64,000 nucleotides of DNA from Caballeronia sordidicola (GTDB lineage Bacteria > Pseudomonadota > Gammaproteobacteria > Burkholderiales > Burkholderiaceae): positions 186,001 to 250,000 of the forward strand of contig NZ_MTHB01000278.1 in assembly GCF_002220365.1 (NCBI RefSeq), written 5' to 3'. Below the pieces are notes generated by a model. The model saw only the letters and a list, made by a program, of their open reading frames with translations, did not search any database and was not told the DNA's origin. The translations under genes and the position numbers were made by a program. The stretch's first letter is position 1, and each line of letters begins with the position of its first letter. Positions 36,735 through 45,290 of this stretch are shown one piece after another.

Positions 36735-37220
36735 CGTCTCTCCTGCTGTTGAAAAATGGGATGTGGCTTCGGCCGCGAGCCTGTTTGCATTTTCGCGCTT
36801 TTGCACTTTGCACCCGTAGCACTTTGCACCCGCAGCACTTTGCACCCGCAGCATTTTCAGCCGCGAGGACGCGCAAGGGCGCGTATCACGCGATGCTAGG
36901 TGCAACCCGACGCTCAAGGAAGCCCGTTTCGCCGATCACCTGCAGAAAATCAGATCACCTCCCGATCCAACGCCGCCGTTACAGAGTGCCCCGCTTGTGC
37001 CTCCCTTCAAGCTGCTGCGTTCGCTGTCACGCTGCAAGAGTGAACGGGAGCAATCGACCAGGATTTGTCCGCCCCGTTTTTTGCCGAAGTTTTACCAAAG
37101 GCGCGAGGACTGCGGCGACAGGCTTCGACGTGCCCGACTGACGGGCAAATGACAGGAACGCGCGTTGCTCGATGCAAGTCCATCGATGCTGCCGAAGCAT
37201 CACTGACACATGGAGCAGAC
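36735..37220. other. 486-base divergent intergenic region
   Basis: Separates the serine hydrolase (minus) and the Gfo/Idh/MocA gene (plus). It holds the 16-bp tandem repeat listed separately and a short inverted repeat TGCCCG (37131-37136) / CGGGCA (37142-37147) that could be an operator for the oxidoreductase gene. Nothing else is recognisable. Confidence 0.45.
36803..36858. repeat. 16-bp tandem repeat, 3.5 copies
   Basis: Units GCACTTTGCACCCGTA (36803-36818), GCACTTTGCACCCGCA (36819-36834) and the same again (36835-36850), then a partial GCATTTTC. It lies 69-124 bases upstream of the serine hydrolase start. Copy number could vary by slippage and alter promoter spacing. Confidence 0.9.
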
Positions 37221-38405
37221 ATGTCCCGCTCGCTATTACCCGCTCAGGATCCTCCCGAAGCACGTCCGCCGTTTGTCGCTGCATCTGAGCGGCGAGCGGC
37301 GCCTGAACTCCCTCCGCTTGCGCCTGAACGTCGCGTCGGCTTCGCCGTCATCGGCCTCGGCCGGCTCAGCCTCGACTCGATCCTGCCGGCCCTCGCATCC
37401 TGCAAGTTTTGCCGGCTTGCGGCCGTCATGACCGGCGACAAGGACAAGGGACGTCGAATCCTTGGTCAATACGGCGCGCCCGCAGACGCCGTCTATGGCT
37501 ACGACGAATGGGACAAGCTCGCGCAGAACGACGACGTTCAAGCGGTCTACATTGTGACGCCCAACGGCCTGCATCACGAGCAGGTGAAGCAAGCGGCGCG
37601 CGCGGCCAAGCATGTGCTGTGCGAGAAACCGCTAAGCAACACGTCAGCCGAAGCGCTTGAGATGGTGCGCGCCTGCGCGGACGCCGGCGTCTTGTTGATG
37701 GTCGCTTACCGGCTGCAATACGAACCCCACAATCGCGACATCGCCAGGCTCGTCAGATCGGGAGAATTCGGGAGCCTGAAGATCATTGAAGCGCACAACG
37801 GCCAGGTGCAGGACGAGGCAAGCCAGTGGCGCCACCAGCGTGAGCTGGCCGGCGGTGGTTCGTTGCCGGATATCGGCCTTTACTGCCTTAACTTCGCACG
37901 CTTTGTCACGGGCGAGGAACCGGTCGAGGTGATGGCCTGGATCTGGAGCACGCCGGGCGACCCACGCTTTACGGAGGTCGAAGAGAATGTAGCGTGGCAG
38001 ATGCGGTTTCTTTCCGGCGTTGTAGGGCGCTGCTCGTCGGCTTACGACGCGCACGAATCCCGCAACGCCCGGCTTTACTTCCAGAAAGCGAGCGTCAAGC
38101 TGGACCCCGCCTTTTCCTATAAAGGCATCCGGCTCTACGTGAATCACCGGTCCGCCGAACGGGAGGATGTGGAGGTCATGGAGGAGCGGGTGTCGGAGGA
38201 CAAGAACCAGTTCGGCACAGAGATGGATCACATGGCCGAATGCGTGCTGACCGGCCGCAAACCCGGTACGCCCGGCGAAGAGGGCCTGCAGGACCAGCGC
38301 ATCATGGAAGCAATCTACAGGTCTGCGGCGGACAATCGCCCGGTCTTGTTAGAACCCATAGCGGGGCCGGACGCGTTTCGCGATCCCCGCTTTTCCGACG
38401 AATAA
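37221..38405 (+). CDS. Gfo/Idh/MocA-family NAD(P)-dependent oxidoreductase
   Basis: A 394-aa dehydrogenase with an N-terminal Rossmann fold (VGFAVIGLGRLSLDSILPAL) and the family catalytic motif CEKPLS (AKHVLCEKPLSNTSAEAL). The C-terminal domain contains GGGSLPDIGLYCLNFARF, where the Asp-x-x-x-Tyr region lines the active site. Most members oxidise or reduce sugars or inositols; some act on other compounds such as biliverdin. GGAG lies nine bases before the ATG at 37221. It is followed after 10 bases by a small DMT transporter, probably co-transcribed. Confidence 0.85.
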   Translation: MSRSLLPAQDPPEARPPFVAASERRAAPELPPLAPERRVGFAVIGLGRLSLDSILPALASCKFCRLAAVMTGDKDKGRRILGQYGAPADAVYGYDEWDKLAQNDDVQAVYIVTPNGLHHEQVKQAARAAKHVLCEKPLSNTSAEALEMVRACADAGVLLMVAYRLQYEPHNRDIARLVRSGEFGSLKIIEAHNGQVQDEASQWRHQRELAGGGSLPDIGLYCLNFARFVTGEEPVEVMAWIWSTPGDPRFTEVEENVAWQMRFLSGVVGRCSSAYDAHESRNARLYFQKASVKLDPAFSYKGIRLYVNHRSAEREDVEVMEERVSEDKNQFGTEMDHMAECVLTGRKPGTPGEEGLQDQRIMEAIYRSAADNRPVLLEPIAGPDAFRDPRFSDE

Positions 38406-38415
38406 GGGGCCATTC

Positions 38416-38862
38416 GTGCACTGGCTCCTGGCTCTTTTCGCGGTTCTGGCGGGTATCTCCAACCCGCTGCAGTCCGGCAGCAATTCGGCGTTGCTCAAGA
38501 CGACACAGGCACCGATTGTCGCCGCGTTCATTGTTTATACGATCGGCACGCTTTGTCTGCTCGCCTGCATTCCGTTTCTCGGGTTTCAACTCAAGGCTAC
38601 GGCCGCGAAACTTGGAGATGTCCCTTGGTGGGCGTATATAGGCGGTATCTGCAATGCGCTGTTCCTGATGTGCTCGTTGCTGATTACCAAGAAGCTTGGC
38701 TCCGCCACGTTCACCACCATCGTTGTGATCTCGGCCGTCATTACTTCTGTGCTGCTGGACCATTTCGGCTTGCTGGGATTCGAGGTGCGGCCCGCAACCG
38801 GGCTCCGGATTATTGGTGCGGGGTTATCGGTGATCGGCGTGGTACTGATCGCTGTTTTTTAG
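38416..38862 (+). CDS. DMT-superfamily small transporter (DUF606/YdcZ type)
   Basis: A 148-aa membrane protein with five hydrophobic segments, corresponding to a single half of a drug/metabolite transporter. NPLQSGSNSALLKTTQAP and ITKKLGSATFTTIVVISAV are typical of the YdcZ (DUF606) group, whose members act as dimers or as two tandem genes; no partner is seen. The GTG start at 38416 has AAGGGG upstream. Linked to the Gfo/Idh/MocA gene, it may export or import the same compound. Confidence 0.8.
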   Translation: MHWLLALFAVLAGISNPLQSGSNSALLKTTQAPIVAAFIVYTIGTLCLLACIPFLGFQLKATAAKLGDVPWWAYIGGICNALFLMCSLLITKKLGSATFTTIVVISAVITSVLLDHFGLLGFEVRPATGLRIIGAGLSVIGVVLIAVF

Positions 38863-39199
38863 CGGGATTGACAGCACTACATAATAAGTGATCCAGATGG
38901 TTTGGCAAGCCACCGCCCGAAGCAGCGACCAGCCAATCCATCACTTAAGCTTATCTGCCGCCCACGTCTATCGCGCCGCACACCGACGTGGCGGCCAGCA
39001 CCGAGGGGTATCGACATACTCTAGAGACAATCCACAGAAGTGCTCGCGTATTTTTCACACTGTCACGGCCTTGCGCCACCCCCTTGCGTGAGGCTCGCGA
39101 AGCGCGTGCATGGGCGGCATCCGCACGCTGCGCCGGGCTTGGTTCAAGTGTTTCACTGCTGCATCTCGCCTTGTCGCCGCGTCATCACTGCCTTGCAGA
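38863..39199. other. 337-base intergenic region with an imperfect inverted repeat
   Basis: Lies between the convergent DMT transporter and fliD genes. It contains arms TAAGTGAT (38885-38892) and ATCACTTA (38940-38947), extended inward by ATGGTTTGGC against GCCAATCCAT with one mismatch. It may fold as a terminator although no T-run follows. No gene is recognisable. Confidence 0.4.
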
Positions 39200-40789
39200 T
39201 CAACCGCCCTTGCCTTTCGCCAGCGCGCCGGCGCTGTTGGCGCCGCCGAACAGTTGCGTCAGGTATTGCGAATTCTTGTTCATCGTCGCCATGACCGTGT
39301 TGAGCGCGGTGAACTGCGCCTGGTACTGGTGAGTGAGCTGGGCCGAGTAGCTTGCCAGGGTGTCTTGCTGCGTGCTGATGCTCTTGAGGTCCGCGTTGAG
39401 TGGGTTCTGGTTATTCGCAATCAGGCCGCCCTCTCCCAGGAATCCGTTCAGGCTCTTTGTCATCTTCGCGGCCACGCCGGTCGTCGAATTGAACAGGGCC
39501 GCCACCCCTTGCGGATTGCTCGTCAGCTCGTTAGTAATCTTCGTGTCGTCGGCTGTAAGGGTCGCGTCCTTGTTCAGCGTAATGCCGATTGCGCCGAGCG
39601 AAATGTTGGAACTGCCGTTCTTGACACCGCTGCTGACAATACTTGCGAGCGTGCTCTTGATCGTATTGAACATCGCGTTGCCGAGCAGCGGGCCGCCTTG
39701 CGCGCCCTTCGCTTTCGAACTGTCGAAACCGGCAACCTGGCCGTAGGTGGTGACCAGGGCGTTATAGAGGTTGACGAAGTTGTCGATGGCGCTCGACGCA
39801 GACGTGGTGTCCTGTGCCACGGTCAGCGTCTGCGGCGTGCCGGCAGGTACGCCAATGGCCGCCGCGGTCAGGTTCAGCGTGACACCCTGGATCGCAGTGG
39901 TCACCGTGTCGCTTGAACTGGTGCCCGCCGTGCCGTCAATGGTAAACATCGCGTCTTTGGCGGATTCGGTCTGCGTCCACGGGCTCATGGCGGACACCGA
40001 TGTAATGCTCGACGGGTCTGCAGCGCTGGCGCCGGCCGTCGATGTCATGCCGAGACTGGACAGGCCGGCATCGGCGGTCACCGTGCCTACGGAAACATTG
40101 ATCGTATTCGATGCACCCGTGGCCGACGAACGCAAGATCAGGTGGGCCCCGTCGGTGCCGGTCACGACCGTTGCCGAGAGACCGGGATTACTCGACGACG
40201 AGTTGATCGCGCTCGCAATGCCGCTCACGGTGTTGTTCGCCGGCGTGATGTCGACGCTCATCGACTTGTCTCCAACCGAGACGTTCATCGTGCCGGTGCC
40301 CAATGCAGTCGTTGCGCCGAACGCGGCCGACGAGAGCGTCTGCGCGCTGGCAATTTGCGTCACCGCGACGGAATAGCGGCCCGTCGCCGCGCTGCTGCTG
40401 CCGCTCGCCGTCAGCCCCGTGCCATCCGCGGTTACGGTGAACTGCCCAAGGGCGGTCCCGTTCGACAGCGGCGCAATGCCCGCCTGCAACGCCGACAACC
40501 CGGCCTGCAAAGCGCCGATTGCCGAGAGCTTGGTGTTGTCGTTTCTCTGCTGTGCGATCAGCGAGCCGGTCTGGCCCGCCACCTTCGCGTTGACGAGGCT
40601 CGTGACCAGCGACGAGACATCCAGCGACGCGTTGCCCGTCGAGCCGCTGATGACCGACTGCGCGGCGGACGCCCTGGCCGAGGCGGCCGCAGCCGTCGTG
40701 TCGGCCGCGCTCGAGATGGCGTTGGCCGAGGTCACGGTGGCCGAGGCGGGCACGCTTGAAGCGCTGGACGCGCTGGAAATCGTCGACAT
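39200..40789 (-). CDS. fliD: Flagellar hook-associated protein 2 (filament cap)
   Basis: A 529-aa FliD-like protein. The N-terminal FliD block (LDVSSLVTSLVNAKVAGQTG) is followed by a coiled segment, and the C-terminal FliD block includes IDNFVNLYNALVTTYGQVAG and a final helix (TALNTVMATMNKNSQYLTQL). It is very rich in Ser, Ala and Thr, like other caps in this group, and has a low-complexity N-terminal extension of about 50 residues. It would cap the growing flagellin filament. No flagellin, fliS, fliT or other flagellar gene lies beside it. GGAG precedes the ATG by nine bases; no clear sigma-28 promoter is visible. Confidence 0.9.
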   Translation of the reverse strand: MSTISSASSASSVPASATVTSANAISSAADTTAAAASARASAAQSVISGSTGNASLDVSSLVTSLVNAKVAGQTGSLIAQQRNDNTKLSAIGALQAGLSALQAGIAPLSNGTALGQFTVTADGTGLTASGSSSAATGRYSVAVTQIASAQTLSSAAFGATTALGTGTMNVSVGDKSMSVDITPANNTVSGIASAINSSSSNPGLSATVVTGTDGAHLILRSSATGASNTINVSVGTVTADAGLSSLGMTSTAGASAADPSSITSVSAMSPWTQTESAKDAMFTIDGTAGTSSSDTVTTAIQGVTLNLTAAAIGVPAGTPQTLTVAQDTTSASSAIDNFVNLYNALVTTYGQVAGFDSSKAKGAQGGPLLGNAMFNTIKSTLASIVSSGVKNGSSNISLGAIGITLNKDATLTADDTKITNELTSNPQGVAALFNSTTGVAAKMTKSLNGFLGEGGLIANNQNPLNADLKSISTQQDTLASYSAQLTHQYQAQFTALNTVMATMNKNSQYLTQLFGGANSAGALAKGKGG

Positions 40790-41660
40790 TAAAATGCTCC
40801 GTACGTCAGGTTTGCTGTTGAGCCTGGATGAAAATCAGCCCGCTGAAGGCAAGCCTCAGGGGAGCCTCGGGGAAACGATAGGCGATGCGATGCGGCAGCC
40901 GCGCATCTCCCGGGCTGTGCATTGTCAGCTGTACATGCTCTATTCGCGCAGTCATGGTTGCGCACTTCCGCCAAGGGTGAAACGGCGAGCAACACACGCC
41001 TCCCGCAGGTCCTTTCCAAATCTTTAAAAAGATTTCCACGCGTGTGTGCGGCCGGTTCGAGGTCACCGGTGCCCGCGCGACATGCGGGCCGCAGCCGCGG
41101 AAGGCCCTACCCATCTGTGATGTGAAAGAACCCTCAGAAATATCCCGCAAGGCGCGGACAAGGTCGTTCTTCTCTCGCGACCCGTCGGCATTTTTTGATT
41201 TTTATTTCAGTATTTTTCGCGGATGCTTGAGCGCGACTGCGGGTGCGCCCGGCTTTTGCGGACCAAGCCTTGGGTTTTCGCCGGTACGATCTCGTTCAAC
41301 TTGTACCTATGGCGGCAACTTTTTTCGAGGGTGAACCTGCCGATCGCAAGCGTTCCCGCGCGGCAGACTGGAAGCCTTCGCGGCAGCAACGATCAGTTGC
41401 TTTTTCTATCGAGGCACCGTTCTTGCGTCTTGGAGGACCGCCTCGCGACCCGCCTGTAGCGCAGTCCGGCGGGCGAGCAGGGACGAATGAGCGTGCCATC
41501 AGAAGCGGTGCGGCCAAAGCCAGCCAAGTAAAACCGGCTACCTCTGTTTGTTTGTTTTCGAAGCTTATCCGCCAATCCAGTACACTTATTACATTGAAAG
41601 CAATGGTCCAGACCAGAGGTCCTTGGTCCGGGGTTTGATAGTTAAGAGGGAGAAACGTAC
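40790..41660. other. 871-base non-coding stretch upstream of fliD and the aldolase
   Basis: The longest stretch without a recognisable gene in the window. It holds an inverted repeat AAATCTTT / AAAGATTT with a two-base centre (41018-41035) and an AT-rich patch around 41195-41220. Short open frames here lack ribosome-binding sites and family motifs. It probably holds the promoters of both divergent flanking genes. Confidence 0.5.
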
Positions 41661-42557
41661 GTGGCTAATGACAAAATGCTGGCGCAAATGAGTGACAAAC
41701 CGGGGTTTATCGCCGCCCTCGACCAAAGTGGCGGATCCACCCCTGGCGCACTGAAGGCGTATGGAATTCCGGAGAGCGACTACAGCGGCGACGCCGAGAT
41801 GTTCAAGCTGATGCACGAGATGCGGGTACGCATCATGACCGCACCCGCTTTCACAGGCGACAAGGTTATCGGCGCCATTCTCTTCGAAGCCACCATGGAC
41901 GGACAGGCAGAAGGAAAGTCCGTCCCCGCCTTCCTGTGGGAAGACCGGGGCGTGGTTCCCTTTCTGAAAGTGGACAAGGGGCTCGAGGCCGAAGCGGACG
42001 GCGTGCGTCTGATGAAACCGATCCCCGGGCTGGACGCGCTGCTCGAGCGGGCGGTCAAGCTGGGCGTATTCGGTACCAAGATGCGCTCGGTTATCGACCA
42101 TGCTTCGCAGGAAGGGATCGCGGCCATCGCCCGGCAACAGTTCGAAGTCGCGGCGCAAATCCAGGCGCACGGTCTGGTGCCAATCCTGGAACCCGAGGTG
42201 TCGATCAACAGCCCGGACAAGGCGGCAGCGGAAACCATCCTCCTGGCTGAGTTGCTCAAGGGTCTCGAGGCCCTGCCCAATGGCAGCAAGGTCATGATCA
42301 AGCTGACTATCCCGGACGTGGTGGATCTCTATCGTCCGCTGATCGAGCACCCGGCCGTCGTACGGGTGGTGGCGCTCTCGGGCGGCTACGCGCGGACCGA
42401 CGCGTGCAATCGCCTCGCGAAGAATCACGGCATGATCGCCAGCTTCTCCCGGGCGCTGATCAACGAGCTCAAGAAGTCGATGAGCGACAGCGAGTTCGAC
42501 GCAACGCTGGCAACGTCTGTCGATGAGATTTATCAGGCTTCGGTTGAAAAGGTCTGA
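41661..42557 (+). CDS. Class I fructose-bisphosphate aldolase
   Basis: A 298-aa Schiff-base aldolase of the short class I group found in Staphylococcus and many proteobacteria. The N-terminus has GFIAALDQSGGSTPGALKAY; the active-site Lys is Lys214 in SKVMIKLTIPD and the acidic partner lies in VPILEPEVSI. It cleaves fructose 1,6-bisphosphate to two trioses. The GTG start at 41661 follows an AGAGGGAG ribosome-binding site. An 11-bp direct repeat AAGCTTCAAAG occurs twice just after the gene (42563-42584), then a strong terminator, so it is monocistronic. Confidence 0.92.
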   Translation: MANDKMLAQMSDKPGFIAALDQSGGSTPGALKAYGIPESDYSGDAEMFKLMHEMRVRIMTAPAFTGDKVIGAILFEATMDGQAEGKSVPAFLWEDRGVVPFLKVDKGLEAEADGVRLMKPIPGLDALLERAVKLGVFGTKMRSVIDHASQEGIAAIARQQFEVAAQIQAHGLVPILEPEVSINSPDKAAAETILLAELLKGLEALPNGSKVMIKLTIPDVVDLYRPLIEHPAVVRVVALSGGYARTDACNRLAKNHGMIASFSRALINELKKSMSDSEFDATLATSVDEIYQASVEKV

Positions 42558-42610
42558 TTATTAAGCTTCAAAGAAGCTTCAAAGCAGCTTTCGACACAGG
42601 GTTTGATACG

Positions 42611-42640
42611 GGCCGCACTTCAGGCATGAGTGCGGCCTTT
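42611..42640 (+). terminator. Rho-independent terminator of the class I aldolase gene
   Basis: Perfect 9-bp GC-rich stem GGCCGCACT (42611-42619) / AGTGCGGCC (42629-42637) with a nine-base loop, followed by TTTCTGTT. It lies 54 bases after the aldolase stop and four bases before the end of the convergent acetyltransferase gene. Confidence 0.85.
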
Positions 42641-42643
42641 CTG

Positions 42644-43294
42644 TTATGCCGCGTAAGCAACACTCGCGTGAGCAACACTCGCTTGCGGCAGTTCAAGACG
42701 GCGTGACCATGTGGCAAGGTGGCGGAAAGCGACTGGCGGTTTGCTCAGAATCGCGCTGTCATATTGCTTGCCCGCGAACCTCACGAAGTCGTCGATGCGG
42801 AAGCCCTGGCCCCGGTAGAAAGCAATCAAATGTGCAGCGGGTTGCGGTGTATCCAGTGCAAGCTCGGCGTAACCGCGGATGGCGGCCCAGTGATCCGCAT
42901 AGGCCAATAACGACTTCCCGATCCCCCTGCTCTGATAGGCAGGATCGACGCCGATTTGGCGAACGCTCGCAATATCATCCCGCCGATAAAGCGCACATAC
43001 CGACTCGGTATCCTGGGTATAAAGCGTCATTGTTCCGACCAGCCGTCCGTTGCATACCGCGACATAACAGTCGCCGCCCATGGCACGCGCCCGGGTAACA
43101 AGCGCTGACTGGTCAACGCACGTGCAATTGAGCCCCATCCCGCCAAGCCGCGCAAATGACCGGTGCAGCATCTGGGTCAACTCATCGAACGAATCGCACG
43201 CTGAGTCAAAGCGCCTCAGTACTACGCTGCCTACGCCACGATGAACGTAGCTGATACGCGTGTGATTCTTCGTTGCTGTGCGTTGCTTCGACAT
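42644..43294 (-). CDS. GNAT-family N-acetyltransferase
   Basis: A 216-aa acetyl-CoA-dependent acyltransferase. The acetyl-CoA-binding motif A is VRQIGVDPAYQSRGIGKSLL and motif B follows (ELALDTPQPAAHLIAFYRGQ). The N-terminal 30 residues are basic and not part of the fold. Substrates of this family range from amines to protein N-termini and cannot be deduced here. It is convergent with the aldolase gene and separated from the cupin gene by a minus-strand terminator, so it is transcribed alone. Confidence 0.85.
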   Translation of the reverse strand: MSKQRTATKNHTRISYVHRGVGSVVLRRFDSACDSFDELTQMLHRSFARLGGMGLNCTCVDQSALVTRARAMGGDCYVAVCNGRLVGTMTLYTQDTESVCALYRRDDIASVRQIGVDPAYQSRGIGKSLLAYADHWAAIRGYAELALDTPQPAAHLIAFYRGQGFRIDDFVRFAGKQYDSAILSKPPVAFRHLATWSRRLELPQASVAHASVAYAA

Positions 43295-43353
43295 GACACC
43301 CCCGGTCTCATCATTTGCCAGAAGTGTAGGATTCCTCGTCGGTTGATAACAAG

Positions 43354-43389
43354 AAAAAATGCCGTAAATATTTGGTGTTTTTACGGCAT
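43354..43389 (-). terminator. Strong rho-independent terminator at the end of the hyu island
   Basis: On the minus strand, ATGCCGTAAA and TTTACGGCAT form a perfect 10-bp stem (43380-43389 with 43359-43368) with an 11-base loop, followed by six T residues. It lies about 90 bases after the cupin stop and is the first clear terminator downstream of the island's promoter at 54 kb. Confidence 0.88.
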
Positions 43390-43480
43390 ATATACGCAGG
43401 CCGCTTAGGGTTTTACGTAATTTTTATTTGCGATGACGCAGGGCTTCGTTTAAACGATGAGCATCGTTTCACGCGGGCGC

Positions 43481-43816
43481 TCAGGAAACGCGTACGCTCT
43501 CAGCGTTTATTTTTTCGACAGTGAGATTCACTGATCGCGGAGTCAAAGGGCTGGTCCGATGCCTGACCCCGGCCGGTACGGTCAACATCTCGCCTTCCTT
43601 TAACTCATATCGCGCCGTTTCCAGCTCGACAAGCAAGACGCCCTCGATAACGATGAAGACTTCGTCCGAGTCGGGATGGAAATGCCAGAAAAATGGCGCG
43701 TCCATCACGCTAAGGTGAACCGCATGATCGTTCACCTTGGTCAGCACCTGATTGAAGTATCCCGCTTTAGTCTGCTCTGCCACCGCGCTCAGGTTTATCA
43801 ATTTGGCGTCCAACAT
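43481..43816 (-). CDS. Cupin-domain protein
   Basis: A 111-aa single-domain cupin. The first metal motif is HFHPDSDEVFIVIEG and the second is PAGVRHRT, giving a likely two-His/one-Glu plus His metal site. The ATG at 43816 is chosen because GGAGGGG lies four bases upstream; a start at 43855 would add 13 residues. Small cupins of this kind are isomerases, dioxygenases or sensors; no specific activity can be given. It closes the putative long hyu transcript, just before the terminator. Confidence 0.8.
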   Translation of the reverse strand: MLDAKLINLSAVAEQTKAGYFNQVLTKVNDHAVHLSVMDAPFFWHFHPDSDEVFIVIEGVLLVELETARYELKEGEMLTVPAGVRHRTSPLTPRSVNLTVEKINAESVRVS

Positions 43817-43979
43817 CGTCCCCTCCGGATCCATGCGGCGAAGCGTATGGGCCACGGCTGAAGATGGCTCGTATTGGCCTATGGTCAGCCGCTAGTCACA
43901 AGCCTATACACCCAGAGCCCGCGCGCAAAGAGAGAAATTTTCACCGCGACGTGAGGCAAATTCACAAGGCGTCAACGCC

Positions 43980-45158
43980 TCAGTTTCCATCGGGATCAAG
44001 AGAAGAAGGGATGAAGACGCTCCCTTCCATGAGCCGACGCGCCGTCCGGCTCATGATCGCCTTGGTGACGACCCACGTACCGTCGCGCTGCTCGGCCTCT
44101 GCACCCACCGCCAATACGCCCGACGGATGGCCGAAACGGATCTGCCCGGTCGTCTTGTTTGCCAGAAGCCGATGCACGACCGTGCCGGGAATCACGCCGG
44201 CAACCGCGATCGCGACCGCGCCGGTACCGGTCATGGCGTGGTGCAACTTGCCCATGGAGAAAATGCGTGCGTTGATATCGAGCGTCGCCGGATCGACCGG
44301 CTTGCCGCTGGATGCCACATAGGCAGATGGGGCAGCCACGAACGCAAGTTTCGGCGTGTGGGGCCGAAGTGTCGATGCTTCATCCGCAGTCCGTGCAAGT
44401 CCCATTCGAACAGCCGCATACGCGCGGATTGCCTCGGCCTTGCTTAGCAAATCCGCGTTGCCATTGATGTCCCGCTGCAGTTCGTTGCCCTTCAGCCCGA
44501 GTGTCGCGGCGTCGATGAAAATGGCGGGATTGCCGGCGTTGATCATCGTGAGTTCGATGGCGCCGACACCGGGTACGTCGAGTGTGTCGAGCGGATTTCC
44601 CGTGGGGAACATGCCGCCGCCGGCGTCATTGTCACCGCTCTCGCCGCTCGGGTCCAGGAACTCGATCCTGATTTCCGCCGCGGGGAAGGTCACGCCATCG
44701 AGTTCGAAATCACCTTCTTCGAGCACCGCGCCATCTTGCATCGGCACATGCGCGATGATTCTTGCATTGATGTTTGCCTGCCAGATACGCACGGTGGCAG
44801 TACCGTCGCGCGGCGCATCGACCAGACCCTGCGCGATCGCGAACGGACCAACCGCGGAGGTCAGGTTCCCACAGTTGCCGGACCAGTCGACGACAGGCTT
44901 GTCGATCGCCACCTGCCCGAACCAGTAGTCGACGTCGCAGTCATCCCTGGAAGACGGACCCACGAGTACGACCTTGCTGGTGCTCGACGTAGCGGCGCCC
45001 ATGCCGTCGATCTGCTGGCCATAGGGATCGGGACTGCCGATTACGCGCAGCAGGATGCGGTCGCGGAGTGCCGGGTCGCACGGGAGTGAATCCGTACGAA
45101 AAAAGACACCCTTGCTTGTGCCTCCGCGCATATAGATTGCCGGAATCTTTGTTTGCAT
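43980..45158 (-). CDS. PrpF/4-oxalomesaconate tautomerase-family isomerase
   Basis: A 392-aa protein of the PrpF (DUF453) family, a two-domain diaminopimelate-epimerase-like fold. The N-terminal IPAIYMRGGTSKGVFF and the GNCGNLTSAVGPFAI segment with its catalytic-type Cys are characteristic, as is MGKLHHAMTGTGAVA. Known members shift double bonds in unsaturated tricarboxylates: 2-methylaconitate in propionate use, 4-oxalomesaconate in gallate breakdown. The usual partners acnD, prpB and prpC are absent, so a different role in the hyu island is likely. AGGAGA precedes the ATG. Confidence 0.85.
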   Translation of the reverse strand: MQTKIPAIYMRGGTSKGVFFRTDSLPCDPALRDRILLRVIGSPDPYGQQIDGMGAATSSTSKVVLVGPSSRDDCDVDYWFGQVAIDKPVVDWSGNCGNLTSAVGPFAIAQGLVDAPRDGTATVRIWQANINARIIAHVPMQDGAVLEEGDFELDGVTFPAAEIRIEFLDPSGESGDNDAGGGMFPTGNPLDTLDVPGVGAIELTMINAGNPAIFIDAATLGLKGNELQRDINGNADLLSKAEAIRAYAAVRMGLARTADEASTLRPHTPKLAFVAAPSAYVASSGKPVDPATLDINARIFSMGKLHHAMTGTGAVAIAVAGVIPGTVVHRLLANKTTGQIRFGHPSGVLAVGAEAEQRDGTWVVTKAIMSRTARRLMEGSVFIPSSLDPDGN

Positions 45159-45290
45159 CTTGGTCTCCTGACGTTGAGCTCGCGTGCTGCGGGGTCGGGC
45201 GCGGGTCGGATGGTTCAGGTCAAAAAGACTATCACGTTCGCCTCACACGCGTGCCATGCGCGCACGATTCAATCAGGACACCCAGACCCC

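Noticed and set aside
36803..36858. CRISPR-like array
   Set aside because: The 16-bp units are directly adjacent without spacers, so this is a simple tandem repeat.
43981..45158. PrpF gene as part of a methylcitrate (propionate) cluster
   Set aside because: No prpB, prpC or acnD is near, and the aconitase in the window is AcnA-type and 20 kb away.
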